A DNA stretch of 57,920 bases from Chloroflexota bacterium (lineage in GTDB: Bacteria > Chloroflexota > Anaerolineae > Aggregatilineales > Phototrophicaceae), in assembly GCA_028875185.1 (NCBI GenBank), contig JAPPFH010000133.1, positions 1 through 57,920 on the forward strand, written 5' to 3'. The notes under the pieces were generated by a model. It was not told the origin of the DNA. It ran no database searches and worked only from the letters and a program-made list of their open reading frames with translations. The translations under genes were made by a program, and so were the position numbers. Position 1 is the stretch's first letter; each line of letters opens with the position of its first letter. Positions 26,622 through 34,762 of the stretch are shown here, piece by piece.

Positions 26622-27425
26622 ATGAAGTTCAAGAACGACAGCGTTGTCTTTGAGGCGCCGGGCAAAGTTAAGCCCCTCGAAGGCTTCCAGTTTAACGCCG
26701 TTATGCGCAATGTCTTCGCCTGGATGACCTTGGGCATGGGCATTTCGGCGACGGTTGCCAGCGCATTGCAAGGCAGCCCAATCTACCCGGATCTCGCGGT
26801 GCTCGTCGCCATCATAATCGCGCATCTCGTAATCGCTTTCACGCTGGCGCGGAAGCTGCGCCGTTTTTCGCCGACGATAGCTGGCGCGTTTTTCATCTTC
26901 TACGCGGCGCTGACCGGCTTTACCCTGTCCACCTTTTTCTCCATGCTGTTTTATCCAACGGTCAGCAGCGCGCTGGTCACCGCCTGTACCAGCACCGGTT
27001 GCCTCTTTGCCTTGATGACATTGATTTGCTGGCGGAGTCGGCTCGATTTAAGCCGTGGGCGCAGCTACGTTTTGATGGCGCTGCTTGGATTGCTCATCAC
27101 CTACCTGGCCAACAGACTGCTGGCTGGCGCTCCCTTCGACGCTATCTTCAGCTTCTTCTCCGTCCTGCTCTTCAGCGCGCTGGCTGCTTTTCATCGAGAG
27201 CCAGTCGCCGCTATTGCCGCCGAGCCCGACTTGCGGATCAAGCCGGCGGACAGCCTGCGCTTCAGCCTCCTGGGAGCTTTGCAACTATACGTCACCGCCG
27301 GCAACATGTTTGTCATCGCGCTGTTCTCCAACCTTCCGGGTTCGCACGGCCTCTATTATGACCGCCGGATGCCCCATCATCAGCAGAGCCACGACAGCCG
27401 CTTCGTCGATGGCGGCGGTGATTGA
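26622..27425 (+). CDS. Divergent Bax inhibitor-1/YccA family protein, copy 1
   Basis: A 267-residue protein with about seven membrane helices, clearly a paralogue of the next gene: both open with a charged N terminus and APGKVKPLEGxQxNAVMRNV. ATG 26622 has AGGAGAGGGGAG just upstream and aligns with copy 2. Unlike copy 2, it lacks both Asp residues that form the pH-sensing, calcium-leak pair of the family: the AYDTQR position reads AFHREP (His191) and LYLDF reads LYVTA (Thr225). It also has a polar C-terminal tail (MPHHQQSHDSRFVDGGGD). Likely altered function or an inactive partner subunit. Confidence 0.75.
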   Translation: MKFKNDSVVFEAPGKVKPLEGFQFNAVMRNVFAWMTLGMGISATVASALQGSPIYPDLAVLVAIIIAHLVIAFTLARKLRRFSPTIAGAFFIFYAALTGFTLSTFFSMLFYPTVSSALVTACTSTGCLFALMTLICWRSRLDLSRGRSYVLMALLGLLITYLANRLLAGAPFDAIFSFFSVLLFSALAAFHREPVAAIAAEPDLRIKPADSLRFSLLGALQLYVTAGNMFVIALFSNLPGSHGLYYDRRMPHHQQSHDSRFVDGGGD

Positions 27426-27525
27426 CGGGGAAAGCGCCTGCATTTAACGCCGGATCGCATCCAGACGACAGTAAGAAGCGTGTAAAATCGCGAAAGCCGC
27501 CACATCCATTGCGCGTTTTATTCGT

Positions 27526-27531
27526 TATAAT
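27526..27531 (+). promoter_or_regulatory. -10 box ahead of Bax inhibitor copy 2
   Basis: TATAAT 58 bases before the ATG of copy 2. The -35 region is weak. It suggests copy 2 can be expressed independently of copy 1. Confidence 0.4.
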
Positions 27532-27588
27532 GACTGTATCAAGTTGAGAGATTGGCGCCCGGATTAAGGCGCTTGCAGGAGGACAAAG

Positions 27589-28305
27589 ATGAACTTCAGA
27601 AACGACGCCGTTGTAATTGGCGCGCCCGGCAAAGTCAAGCCGCTCGAAGGCTTGCAGCTAAACGCCGTGATGCGCAACGTTTACGGCTGGATGACGATGG
27701 GCTTGCTGGTGACGACAGCGGTGGCGCTGGGCATCAGCAACATGGGCGTCATCCCCTCTCAAGGCATCCTATGGATAGCGATTATCTTGCAGTTCGGCAT
27801 CGTCATGGGCTTGAGCTTCGCCATCAATCGCATCTCGGCGACAGCGGCTGGCATGCTCTTCTTTCTCTATGCCGCGGTGACCGGTTTCACTTTCTCTATC
27901 ATTTTCCTGGTCTTCTCGCTCGGTTCGATCGCGGCCGCCTTTTTCAGCACGGCCGGGGTCTTCGGCGCGATGACAATAGTCGGCATGACCACCAAGACCG
28001 ACCTGACCAAGTACAGCAGCTATTTCATGATGGGGCTGATCGGGCTCATCATCGCCAGCGTGGTCAATATCTTCCTCGGCAGCTCCGGCTTGGACTTTCT
28101 CATCAGCATTTTCGGCGTCCTGCTCTTCACCGGCTTGACCGCTTACGACACCCAGCGCATCGCCAACATGGCGGCCAACCCGAAGATGAAGGTGAATTCG
28201 GAGGACACCTTGAAATTCAGCATCATGGCGGCGCTCACGCTCTATCTGGATTTCATCAACCTCTTCCTCTTCCTGCTGCGCCTCTTCGGCAGCGGGCGGG
28301 ATTAG
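27589..28305 (+). CDS. Bax inhibitor-1/YccA family protein, copy 2
   Basis: A 238-residue membrane protein with seven hydrophobic segments. The family's conserved residues are intact: GVLLFTGLTAYDTQRIA with Asp187 and LTLYLDFINLFLFLLRLFG with Asp221, equivalent to the di-aspartate pair of bacterial YetJ that gates a pH-dependent calcium leak (established for that homologue). The family is linked to membrane stress and calcium balance. GGAGG lies 7 bases before the ATG. Copy 1 ends 163 bp upstream on the same strand. Confidence 0.92.
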   Translation: MNFRNDAVVIGAPGKVKPLEGLQLNAVMRNVYGWMTMGLLVTTAVALGISNMGVIPSQGILWIAIILQFGIVMGLSFAINRISATAAGMLFFLYAAVTGFTFSIIFLVFSLGSIAAAFFSTAGVFGAMTIVGMTTKTDLTKYSSYFMMGLIGLIIASVVNIFLGSSGLDFLISIFGVLLFTGLTAYDTQRIANMAANPKMKVNSEDTLKFSIMAALTLYLDFINLFLFLLRLFGSGRD

Positions 28306-28337
28306 CAGCCACGCGAACAACAGACCTGCGTATTCTT

Positions 28338-28412
28338 GTAAGGGCGTTTCGCTGAAACGCCCGCATCCATCGGCGTAATCCTTCAACGGGCGTCTCGGCG
28401 AGACGCCCCTAC
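28338..28412. repeat. Pair of inverted C palindromes
   Basis: 28338-28363 (plus; inner GTTTCGCTGAAAC) and 28387-28412 (minus; inner GTCTCGGCGAGAC) in the space between the convergent Bax inhibitor and MFS genes. The two face each other, so the whole 75 bases can fold into either two small hairpins or one larger structure, possibly stopping transcription from both sides. Confidence 0.75.
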
Positions 28413-28491
28413 ATGCTCTGCATTTGATTGACGCCCCGTACGCTCTGTATTTGATTCCAGAATCTATCCAAGGGACCAAGTCCCGTGCCGC

Positions 28492-29712
28492 TCACTTCAC
28501 TTTGCGCCGCCGATAGCTGAGCAAGACAAGCGTGGCGAATAAGCCCGAACCCGCCCAGAGCAGAAAAGGCAAGTTTAATCCGTTCGTGCTTAGCGCGTTG
28601 CCCAGCGGCGGAACAAAAGATGAACCGATATTCTGCAGCATGCCGACGAAGCCCAGCGCGCTGCCCACCAAAGCCAGCTCCAAGCCCTCGACTTCGGTGG
28701 TGGACGCGCCCTTAAGCGCCATGAAACTGTCGAAGCAGAAGCCGCCGATCGCCATCGCCAGCATCACGCCCCAGAAGCTGTCGCCAACGAAGAACATCAG
28801 CGCGCAGCCGATCGTCATCATCGCCGTGCCAAAAGCCATCACCAATCGCCGATTGCCGAGCCGATCAGATATATGCGAGATCGGCACAACGCCGATCAAA
28901 CTGCAGAAGAAAAATACCGTCATGGCGGTATCGGCGCTATTGGCGTCCCAGCCGATTTCGCGCAAATATGTCGGTACGTAACCGCTGAGCCCGCGCATCA
29001 AACCGAGCACGCCAAAGACAGCCATGGCGATCACCCACAGCTCGCGGAAGCGCGCCACATAACGGTAATTCCCAATAATCCGCCGGAGGTCCGGGCGCGC
29101 CCCGCCCCGCCGCTCGACCGGCGGATGCAGAATCGCCCAAAGGATCGCCAGCGCGATGGCGCATACGCCGAGGAAGATCAGAACCGCCCGCCAGCCGCCC
29201 AGCAGGGGCGAAAGCACGGTGGCGCTCATGCGCGCGCCCAACATCAAGCCGGTGGCGAAACCAGCCGACATCACGCCCGAGGCGAAGCCCAATTGACCGG
29301 AGCGAAACCACTCTCGATTGAGCTTGACGAAGTTCATCGGCAATATCGGCTGCACCATGCCAAAGAAAAACGACGAGGCGAATAGCGACCAGAAATCGAA
29401 AGCCAAGCCGCGCGACGCGCCGAATATGCCGGTCGCCAAACAGAGCGCCACCAGCGTCCGCCGCGTGCCGAATTGATCGATCAAGCTGCCGCCGACCAGC
29501 GCGGTGAAAATGCCCATCACCGAGCCGACGCCCCAAATCACCCCGATTTGCACCAGGTCGAGGTCGAGCGAGTCGGCGATCTCGCTGAACAGCGCCGACA
29601 AGCCAGTCGTCGGGAAGCCCATGACAAGGAAGCCGGACAGCGTCACCATCGCCAGAATCACCCAGCGATATGCCGAAGCGTGCCGGTCATTCGGATCGAC
29701 GACAGGGGGCAT
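28492..29712 (-). CDS. Major facilitator superfamily transporter
   Basis: A 406-residue protein with about 12 membrane helices in two six-helix halves. The loop after helix 2 reads GGSLIDQFGTRRTLV and the equivalent loop in the second half HISDRLGNRRLVM, both MFS motif A variants. The second-half pattern and length fit anion or nitrate/cyanate-type MFS members, but substrate is undetermined. Its start (ATG 29712) is divergent from the amidohydrolase gene at 29921. Confidence 0.85.
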   Translation of the reverse strand: MPPVVDPNDRHASAYRWVILAMVTLSGFLVMGFPTTGLSALFSEIADSLDLDLVQIGVIWGVGSVMGIFTALVGGSLIDQFGTRRTLVALCLATGIFGASRGLAFDFWSLFASSFFFGMVQPILPMNFVKLNREWFRSGQLGFASGVMSAGFATGLMLGARMSATVLSPLLGGWRAVLIFLGVCAIALAILWAILHPPVERRGGARPDLRRIIGNYRYVARFRELWVIAMAVFGVLGLMRGLSGYVPTYLREIGWDANSADTAMTVFFFCSLIGVVPISHISDRLGNRRLVMAFGTAMMTIGCALMFFVGDSFWGVMLAMAIGGFCFDSFMALKGASTTEVEGLELALVGSALGFVGMLQNIGSSFVPPLGNALSTNGLNLPFLLWAGSGLFATLVLLSYRRRKVK

Positions 29713-29855
29713 CTATGGCTTTCTCAATCAGCCGCCAGCGGACAATCGTTGTATCCTAGCTGAATACAGGTCGAATACTAGACGCGGACAAGCGCCCCGG
29801 CCGAGAGCTTGGCTCGCTCTCGCCCCGACAGTCCGCCGTCAGTTCTTGCCATAAG

Positions 29856-29883
29856 TTGTCCTAATGCGATTTGGAATTATAAT
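29856..29883 (+). promoter_or_regulatory. Promoter of the M20-type amidohydrolase gene
   Basis: TTGTCC (29856-29861) and TATAAT (29878-29883), spacer 16, placing the transcript start about 30 bases before the GTG codon at 29921. Confidence 0.65.
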
Positions 29884-29920
29884 CAGTTCCCAATTACACA
29901 CCTGCTGACAGGAAGGCGAC

Positions 29921-31165
29921 GTGGCTTCAAGCTGCGCGGAAGTGCGGATCAATAGCGAACGGCTGCTTAAGGACTTTGAGCAGCTGTCCGAAATCGGCGC
30001 GACATTCGGCGGTGGCGTATCGCGCCTGGCTTTATCGAATGAAGACCTGGCGGCGCGCTCCTGGTTCGCCGACCGCATTGAAGAAGCGGGCTTAAAGGTG
30101 CGCGATGACGAAGTAGGCAATTTGAGCGGATTGCTTTTCGCCGCTGACCGTGATGCCAAGACGCTGATGATCGGCTCCCATCTGGACACGGTGCCCAACG
30201 GCGGCCGTTACGATGGCGCCATCGGCGTGCTGATCGCGCTCGAATGCCTGCGCCGCATCAACGAAGCCGGCATCAAGCCGCGCTGCCACCTGGAAGTTAT
30301 CAATTTCACCGATGAAGAGGGCACCTGGAAATCGCTCTTCGGCAGCAACGGCGTCATCGGCAAGATCTCGCCGAAAGACATTGATGACACGCTGCAGGAA
30401 AATATGCCTTTCCGCGCCGCCCTGTACCGCGCGGGCATCATGATGCAAGAGGCGCCGAATGCCTGCCGCGACCCCGACGCCATTCTCGGTTTCCTTGAGG
30501 TTCATATTGAGCAAGGCAAGACCTTGCACGACAAGGGACTTGATCTCGGCATCGTCGACCGGATCGTCGGGCGCACAACGTACAATGTCGTCTTCTATGG
30601 CGAAGCCGCGCACGCCGGCACGACCACCGCCGATGAACGCCGCGACGCGCTGCAAGGGGCGGCGGCTTTTATCATTGCGGCTCATTCGCTGGTGCGCGCC
30701 GATTATCCCGAAGGCGTGGTCAATTGCGGGCATGTCAGCGTCGTGCCGGATAGCTTCAATGTCGTACCCGCCGAAGCCTCGCTGCGCGTCGAATTCCGTC
30801 ATCCTGATACCGAGACGCTCAAAGAGATGGAATCGCGGTTGGCGCGCCTGGCGCGCGATTGCGCCGTCAATCATCGCCTGCGCGTATCGACTGAGCGCGC
30901 CCTGCATCGCGCCGCCGAACGGATGTCCGGCTATCTGGTAAAGCAGATTGAAAGCGCCTGCCGCGCCGAAGCCGCGCGCTGCATGTCTATCGCCAGCTAC
31001 AGCGGGCACAATGCCCAGATCATGAACCAAATGGCGCCGGCCGGCATGATCTTCTTGCCTTCGGTCGATGGCATCAGCCATAATCCCAAGGAGTTCACCG
31101 AATGGCGGCACGTCGAGTTGGGCGCAAACGTGCTGCTGCGGACGATCTTGCAATTGACGATGTAG
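29921..31165 (+). CDS. Zn-dependent amidohydrolase, hydantoinase/carbamoylase group (M20)
   Basis: A 414-residue enzyme of the group containing N-carbamoyl-L-amino acid hydrolase, beta-ureidopropionase and allantoate amidohydrolase. The metal site is seen in GSHLDTVPNGGRYDGAIGV (His and bridging Asp), FTDEEG (Glu pair), LEVHIEQG (His), and SYSGHNAQ with ...SHNPKEFTEW (C-terminal His). It releases ammonia or carbamate from ureido compounds, which would fit purine or pyrimidine breakdown. The precise substrate is not assignable. GTG 29921 follows AGGAAGG at 5-8 bases. Promoter visible upstream. Confidence 0.88.
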   Translation: MASSCAEVRINSERLLKDFEQLSEIGATFGGGVSRLALSNEDLAARSWFADRIEEAGLKVRDDEVGNLSGLLFAADRDAKTLMIGSHLDTVPNGGRYDGAIGVLIALECLRRINEAGIKPRCHLEVINFTDEEGTWKSLFGSNGVIGKISPKDIDDTLQENMPFRAALYRAGIMMQEAPNACRDPDAILGFLEVHIEQGKTLHDKGLDLGIVDRIVGRTTYNVVFYGEAAHAGTTTADERRDALQGAAAFIIAAHSLVRADYPEGVVNCGHVSVVPDSFNVVPAEASLRVEFRHPDTETLKEMESRLARLARDCAVNHRLRVSTERALHRAAERMSGYLVKQIESACRAEAARCMSIASYSGHNAQIMNQMAPAGMIFLPSVDGISHNPKEFTEWRHVELGANVLLRTILQLTM

Positions 31166-31283
31166 CGGCAGCCAACCCCTCCCCCGGCCCCCTCCCCGAA
31201 GCATCAGGGAGGGGGGAGTTGATCGAAAGAGCGGGAGGATTTCAGGGCGATTTCTCAAGTAGCCCGCTGGTATACTGAATGAT

Positions 31284-31309
31284 GTAGGGGCGACCCGGCG
31301 GGTCGCCCA
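31284..31309 (+). repeat. C palindrome
   Basis: GTAGGGGCG frame with inner ACCCGGCGGGT. It lies 33 bases ahead of the oxidoreductase ATG. A C-rich/G-rich tract reminiscent of element A's interior lies just upstream (about 31170-31220) without recognisable ends. Confidence 0.8.
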
Positions 31310-31341
31310 CGAACAAGAAAGACATAACCAGGAAACATTCG

Positions 31342-31968
31342 ATGTCCCAACTCAGCCGCCGAAAAAAAGAACGTGAAATGCGCGCTGCGGGCCGCCTGCC
31401 CGCCGGTCAATCGCTGACCGAGAGATTCCCTGTCCTCACCTATGGGCCGACGCCCAAATTCAATCCCGAGACCTGGGATCTGCGCGTTTTTGGCGCTGTG
31501 GCGCAAGAGAAGCGCTGGACCTGGGACAAATTCACCCAACTGCCCACCGGCGCGATGACCGTCGATATCCACTGCGTCACGCGCTGGAGCAAATTTGATA
31601 CGACCTGGGAAGGCGTCATGTTCCGCGATTTCTTGCGCGAGCTTGAGCTGACCGCTGAGGCGCGCTTCGTCATCGCCCATTGCGATTACGGTTACACCAC
31701 CAATCTGCCCCTCGAAGTGATGGACGATGACGATGTCATGCTGGCCTACAAATACGATGGTCGCTTCTTGCACGAGCCCGAACTGATGGAACATGGCGGT
31801 CCGCTGCGCACGGTGGTGCCCAAGCGCTACTTTTGGAAGAGCGCCAAGTTCTTGCGCGCGCTCGAGTTCAGCCCGGTGGACAAGCCCGGCTTCTGGGAAC
31901 AAGGCGGCTATCACAACGATGGCGACTTTTGGAAAGAAGAGCGCTTCCAGCGGCGAGGGTTCTTTTAG
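31342..31968 (+). CDS. Sulfite oxidase-like molybdopterin oxidoreductase
   Basis: A 208-residue protein consisting of the molybdopterin-binding domain of the sulfite oxidase/MsrP superfamily. The molybdenum-ligand Cys is Cys78 in [54 protein letters not shown] and a C-terminal [14 protein letters not shown] also match the cytoplasmic short family. There is no Tat signal and no dimerisation domain, so it is predicted cytoplasmic with unknown substrate. The molybdenum cofactor link is shared with the MOSC protein at 20996, though they are not neighbours. Confidence 0.88.
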   Translation: MSQLSRRKKEREMRAAGRLPAGQSLTERFPVLTYGPTPKFNPETWDLRVFGAVAQEKRWTWDKFTQLPTGAMTVDIHCVTRWSKFDTTWEGVMFRDFLRELELTAEARFVIAHCDYGYTTNLPLEVMDDDDVMLAYKYDGRFLHEPELMEHGGPLRTVVPKRYFWKSAKFLRALEFSPVDKPGFWEQGGYHNDGDFWKEERFQRRGFF

Positions 31969-32094
31969 AGCTGGTATTCGACGCTGCCTTTCAACACATA
32001 GCGCGCAGAAACCACAGAGAATTGCAGGGGCGGCCGGCGGTCATTGTCTACGCGACCTATCAGGTCGTCCGCTTGCTTTCGGAATATCATTCGA

Positions 32095-32120
32095 CGGGCG
32101 TTTCAGCGAAACGCCCCTAC
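32095..32120 (-). repeat. C palindrome next to element A copy 2
   Basis: Reversed frame with inner GTTTCAGCGAAAC, which is the same inner palindrome as the copy at 28338 apart from the centre. The left target duplication of element A copy 2 (TACATCTT, 32118-32125) overlaps its last three bases, so A inserted at the edge of this palindrome. Confidence 0.8.
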
Positions 32121-32125
32121 ATCTT

Positions 32126-32548
32126 GGGTGTGGTGAATTTTATCGATACCGCAAAAACCCCCATCCCCGAAGGTCTATGTCTACGTGACCCGGCCCCTTG
32201 CCGTAGTGCAGTGTCCACGCGCACCCCACAAGGACGGACGACAGGACAGGTTTGGTCTAATCGAAAATTTTTGGCCCAAGTTAGACTTTAAAAGCATCTA
32301 TCCTGGCGAAAACTGTAGGGGCGACCCACTGGGTCGCCCGAAAAAGCCCAAGAAAACACGTAATTTGCGACGAAATTCTGCTCGCAGCAAAACTGTCCTC
32401 AGCCCACAAGGAGGAAAGGGGAGTCTTTCAAGCGCTTTGGCAGTAAGTAAGCCCCTCCCTCATTTTGGGGTCGCGTAGACACTGACCCGTCGGGGAGGGG
32501 TTTGGGGTGGGGGCAAAGCAGCGAGTATCCAGCAAATTCACAACACCC
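32126..32548 (+). mobile_element. Element A, copy 2, interrupted by a B element
   Basis: Ends GGGTGTGGTGAATTT and AAATTCACAACACCC (14 of 15 match when inverted) are flanked by an exact 8-bp duplication TACATCTT at 32118-32125 and 32549-32556. The interior matches copy 1 but carries the extra GAAGGTCTATGTCTACGTGA stretch also found in copy 3, and is broken at 32235 by a B element. Without B and its duplication the element would be about 245 bp. Confidence 0.9.
32235..32402 (+). mobile_element. B element nested in element A
   Basis: A 168-bp insertion bounded by an exact 10-bp duplication CCCACAAGGA (32225-32234 and 32403-32412) that occurs only once in the intact A copies. Its left part contains ACAGGACAGGTTTGG and its right end is AAAACTGTCCTCAG, so AGGACAG is near both ends in inverted orientation. 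It contains a C palindrome at 32315-32340 (inner ACCCACTGGGT). Related copies lie at 2829-2920 and 4443-4586. No open reading frame. Confidence 0.85.
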
Positions 32549-32630
32549 TACATCTTTCATTTGTTGCAGCTTCACTCTTAACGCGCTAAAGTCTGGCAAG
32601 CTTCGATTGCAATTGCGGCGGGACATCCTC

Positions 32631-33506
32631 ATGCCCAAAATGCTGACTGACGACCAAATCGCCTTTTACCATGACCGCGGCTGGCTCAAAGTCGAGAACG
32701 TGGTGCCGCCGCGCAGCATCGCGCTGGGGCGCCAGGTCTGCGCCGATTGGGTCGACCGCACGGTGCAGGGCTGGGTCGATGAGGGCTTGCTCGCAGACGG
32801 GCTTGAAGATCTCGACCTTGAGCATCGGCTGACAGTGGCTTGGAACAAAGCGGGCAAGCCGGTGTATCAGCGCAGCCCGCGCCGCCAGATCGTTTGCCCT
32901 GAGCTCTTCGAATTTATGAGCGAAAGCAATGTGATCGACATCGCTGAAGACCTGCTGGGTACGCCCGAGGTCTTCATGCACGGCGTATTCAACCTCAGAC
33001 CCAAGCTGCCTGATCAGCGCTGGACGCGCACGCCTTGGCATCAGGATTCGCAATATTATCCCTCGATCGCTCAGGTGCATACGCTTTCGATTTGGATGCC
33101 GCTGATGCGCGTAACAACCGAGAACAGTTGCCTGCAAGTGGCGGAGGGTTATCATCGCGGCGATATGTACGCCATTACTGAAGACGAAGAGACCGGCTTT
33201 CTCGGCATTTCCAAAGAGGAGCGGGCTTCGATACCGGGCATCCCCATCGAGATGGAAGCGGGCGATGCGCTTTGTTTCACGCAATTGACGCCGCACGCCG
33301 CCCTGCCCAACAAATCCAATGCCGTGCGTTGGTCGATCGACCTGCGCTATCAGTCCATCGCCGACGCCTTTGTGCATGAATACAATGTCGAAATCGGCGG
33401 CCGCGACAAGGGCTTCATCGCCCGCAGCGAAGCCGACCCGGCGTCGGTCGCCACCTGGGAAAGCTGGGCGCGCCAATGGGAGGGCGAGCCCTATAGCGCG
33501 TATTGA
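32631..33506 (+). CDS. Phytanoyl-CoA dioxygenase family protein, copy 1
   Basis: A 291-residue Fe(II)/2-oxoglutarate-dependent oxygenase of the PhyH family. Iron ligands are His137 and Asp139 (TPWHQDSQYYPS) and His222 (LTPHAALPN); Arg233 in AVRWSIDLRYQ should bind 2-oxoglutarate. The product is very close to that at 43393 along its whole length. The frame opens upstream at 32502 through the right end of element A; ATG 32631 aligns with copy 2 and is taken as the start, though its ribosome binding site is weak. It precedes the importer-salvage operon by 121 bp with a separate promoter between. Substrate unknown; likely hydroxylates a small imported compound. Confidence 0.88.
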   Translation: MPKMLTDDQIAFYHDRGWLKVENVVPPRSIALGRQVCADWVDRTVQGWVDEGLLADGLEDLDLEHRLTVAWNKAGKPVYQRSPRRQIVCPELFEFMSESNVIDIAEDLLGTPEVFMHGVFNLRPKLPDQRWTRTPWHQDSQYYPSIAQVHTLSIWMPLMRVTTENSCLQVAEGYHRGDMYAITEDEETGFLGISKEERASIPGIPIEMEAGDALCFTQLTPHAALPNKSNAVRWSIDLRYQSIADAFVHEYNVEIGGRDKGFIARSEADPASVATWESWARQWEGEPYSAY

Positions 33507-33576
33507 TCGACTTAAACACGACCCTCACCCCATACCCCTTCCCCATCGATGAAAATATGAATTCACATCCGGCGCG

Positions 33577-33585
33577 TGTTATAAT
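33577..33585 (+). promoter_or_regulatory. Extended -10 promoter of the importer-salvage operon
   Basis: TGTTATAAT (TGn then TATAAT) 43 bases before the binding-protein ATG at 33628. No good -35 is seen, as is usual for extended -10 promoters. Confidence 0.55.
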
Positions 33586-33627
33586 TCTTGCTGCTTGGTT
33601 TACGCATTTAGAATTGGAGAGAAGCAC

Positions 33628-34698
33628 ATGAGAAGCCAGCTACCTATAATGCTTTTGCTCGCGGCTTTGGTTCTGGGTTTGGTTGCGCCAATGACCGCCG
33701 CCCAGGACACCCAGACCCTGACGGTCTCCATCTGGGGCTTCAACCTGGATGTTCTCGAAGAGAATGTCTTCGCGCCATTTGAGGAGATGCACAACGTCGA
33801 CATTGTGCTGGATACCGGCAATAACTCGGATCGACTGGCGCGACTGCAAGCCGAGGGCGAGAACACCGATATTGACGTGGCGCACTTTGCCACCCAGTTT
33901 ACCCATTTGGCCAGTCAAGCGGATTTGCTCCAGCCCTACGACCCCGACATGCTCGAGAATCTTGACGAAGTGTACGATTGGGCGCAGGACCCGCTGGGCA
34001 ATCAAGCCGGCGTCGGCTACACCGTGAACAGCCTCAGTTTGATTTACCGCTCCGACCTGGTTGAAACGGAAGTTACATCCTGGGCTGATCTGCTGCGCGA
34101 TGATGTGGCCGGCTATGTCAGCATTCCAGAAATGTCCACCACCTTTGGACCAGCAACGCTCGTCATGATTGACCGCGCGCTAGCGATGGCTGAAATGGAC
34201 GGCGAGGCGCCGGATGAAATCAATTACGATGCGGATTTGGCCTGGGAAGCCTTGCCCCAACTGGCCGATAATCTGGTGACAACCTATATTCGCAGTTCAG
34301 CGCTGACGACGCTTGTGCAGGAAGAAGAAGTATGGCTTGCGCCTTATGCCAGTTTTGCCATTGGCAACCTGATCAATACCGGTCATAACCTAAGCGCGGT
34401 TATTCCGGACGAGGGCGCCGTCGGCCAGACAAACATGATAAGCATTACAGCCGCCAGCGATCAGGCAGAGCTGGCGCACGCGTATATCGACTGGTTCATT
34501 TCACATGATGTCCAGCTAGCCGAAGCGCTTGATCTGATCGATTCGCCGGTCAACGCCACGGTAGAATTGCCGGAAGACATTTGCGCGCTGCTCACTTGCG
34601 GCGAGATGCTTGATACCATGATAGTGCTGGATCAAGCGCAAGTGTCGGAACGCCTGGAAGACTGGCTAGAGCGTTGGAATGAAATCATGGTGCGCTGA
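33628..34698 (+). CDS. PotD/iron-type ABC substrate-binding protein
   Basis: A 356-residue exported binding protein with a Sec signal (residues 1-25, cleavage near PMTAAQD). The start of the mature part (LTVSIWGFNLDVLEENVFAPFEE) and the GYTVNSLSLIYRSDLV and SWADLLRD segments match the spermidine/putrescine and iron-type binding protein group. It lacks a lipobox Cys. It is the first gene of an operon with two permeases, an ATPase, a nucleoside phosphorylase and adenine deaminase, so a purine or nucleoside ligand is inferred instead of a polyamine. GGAGAG lies 7 bases before ATG 33628. Confidence 0.85.
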   Translation: MRSQLPIMLLLAALVLGLVAPMTAAQDTQTLTVSIWGFNLDVLEENVFAPFEEMHNVDIVLDTGNNSDRLARLQAEGENTDIDVAHFATQFTHLASQADLLQPYDPDMLENLDEVYDWAQDPLGNQAGVGYTVNSLSLIYRSDLVETEVTSWADLLRDDVAGYVSIPEMSTTFGPATLVMIDRALAMAEMDGEAPDEINYDADLAWEALPQLADNLVTTYIRSSALTTLVQEEEVWLAPYASFAIGNLINTGHNLSAVIPDEGAVGQTNMISITAASDQAELAHAYIDWFISHDVQLAEALDLIDSPVNATVELPEDICALLTCGEMLDTMIVLDQAQVSERLEDWLERWNEIMVR

Positions 34699-34732
34699 CA
34701 TCAGCGATCAGCGTTTCGATGATGTTTTGCTA

Positions 34733-34754
34733 GGGGGGCCTGCGCGCCCCCTTT
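34733..34754 (+). terminator. GC-rich hairpin after the binding protein gene
   Basis: AGGGGGGCCTGCGCGCCCCC is followed by TTTA, an imperfect GC stem with a short T run, located between the binding protein and first permease genes of one operon. It may act as an attenuator so that binding protein is made in excess. The stem contains mismatches, so this is tentative. Confidence 0.4.
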
Positions 34755-34762
34755 ATTGAATC

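Larger units (their letters stand above)
31969..32630. other. Repeat-filled spacer
   Basis: The 662 bases between the oxidoreductase and PhyH copy 1 carry no gene. In order they hold a decayed C-like motif near 32046-32072 (TACGCGACCTATCAGGTCG), a C palindrome at 32095-32120, element A copy 2 (32126-32548) with the nested B element, and the short region before PhyH. Confidence 0.8.
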
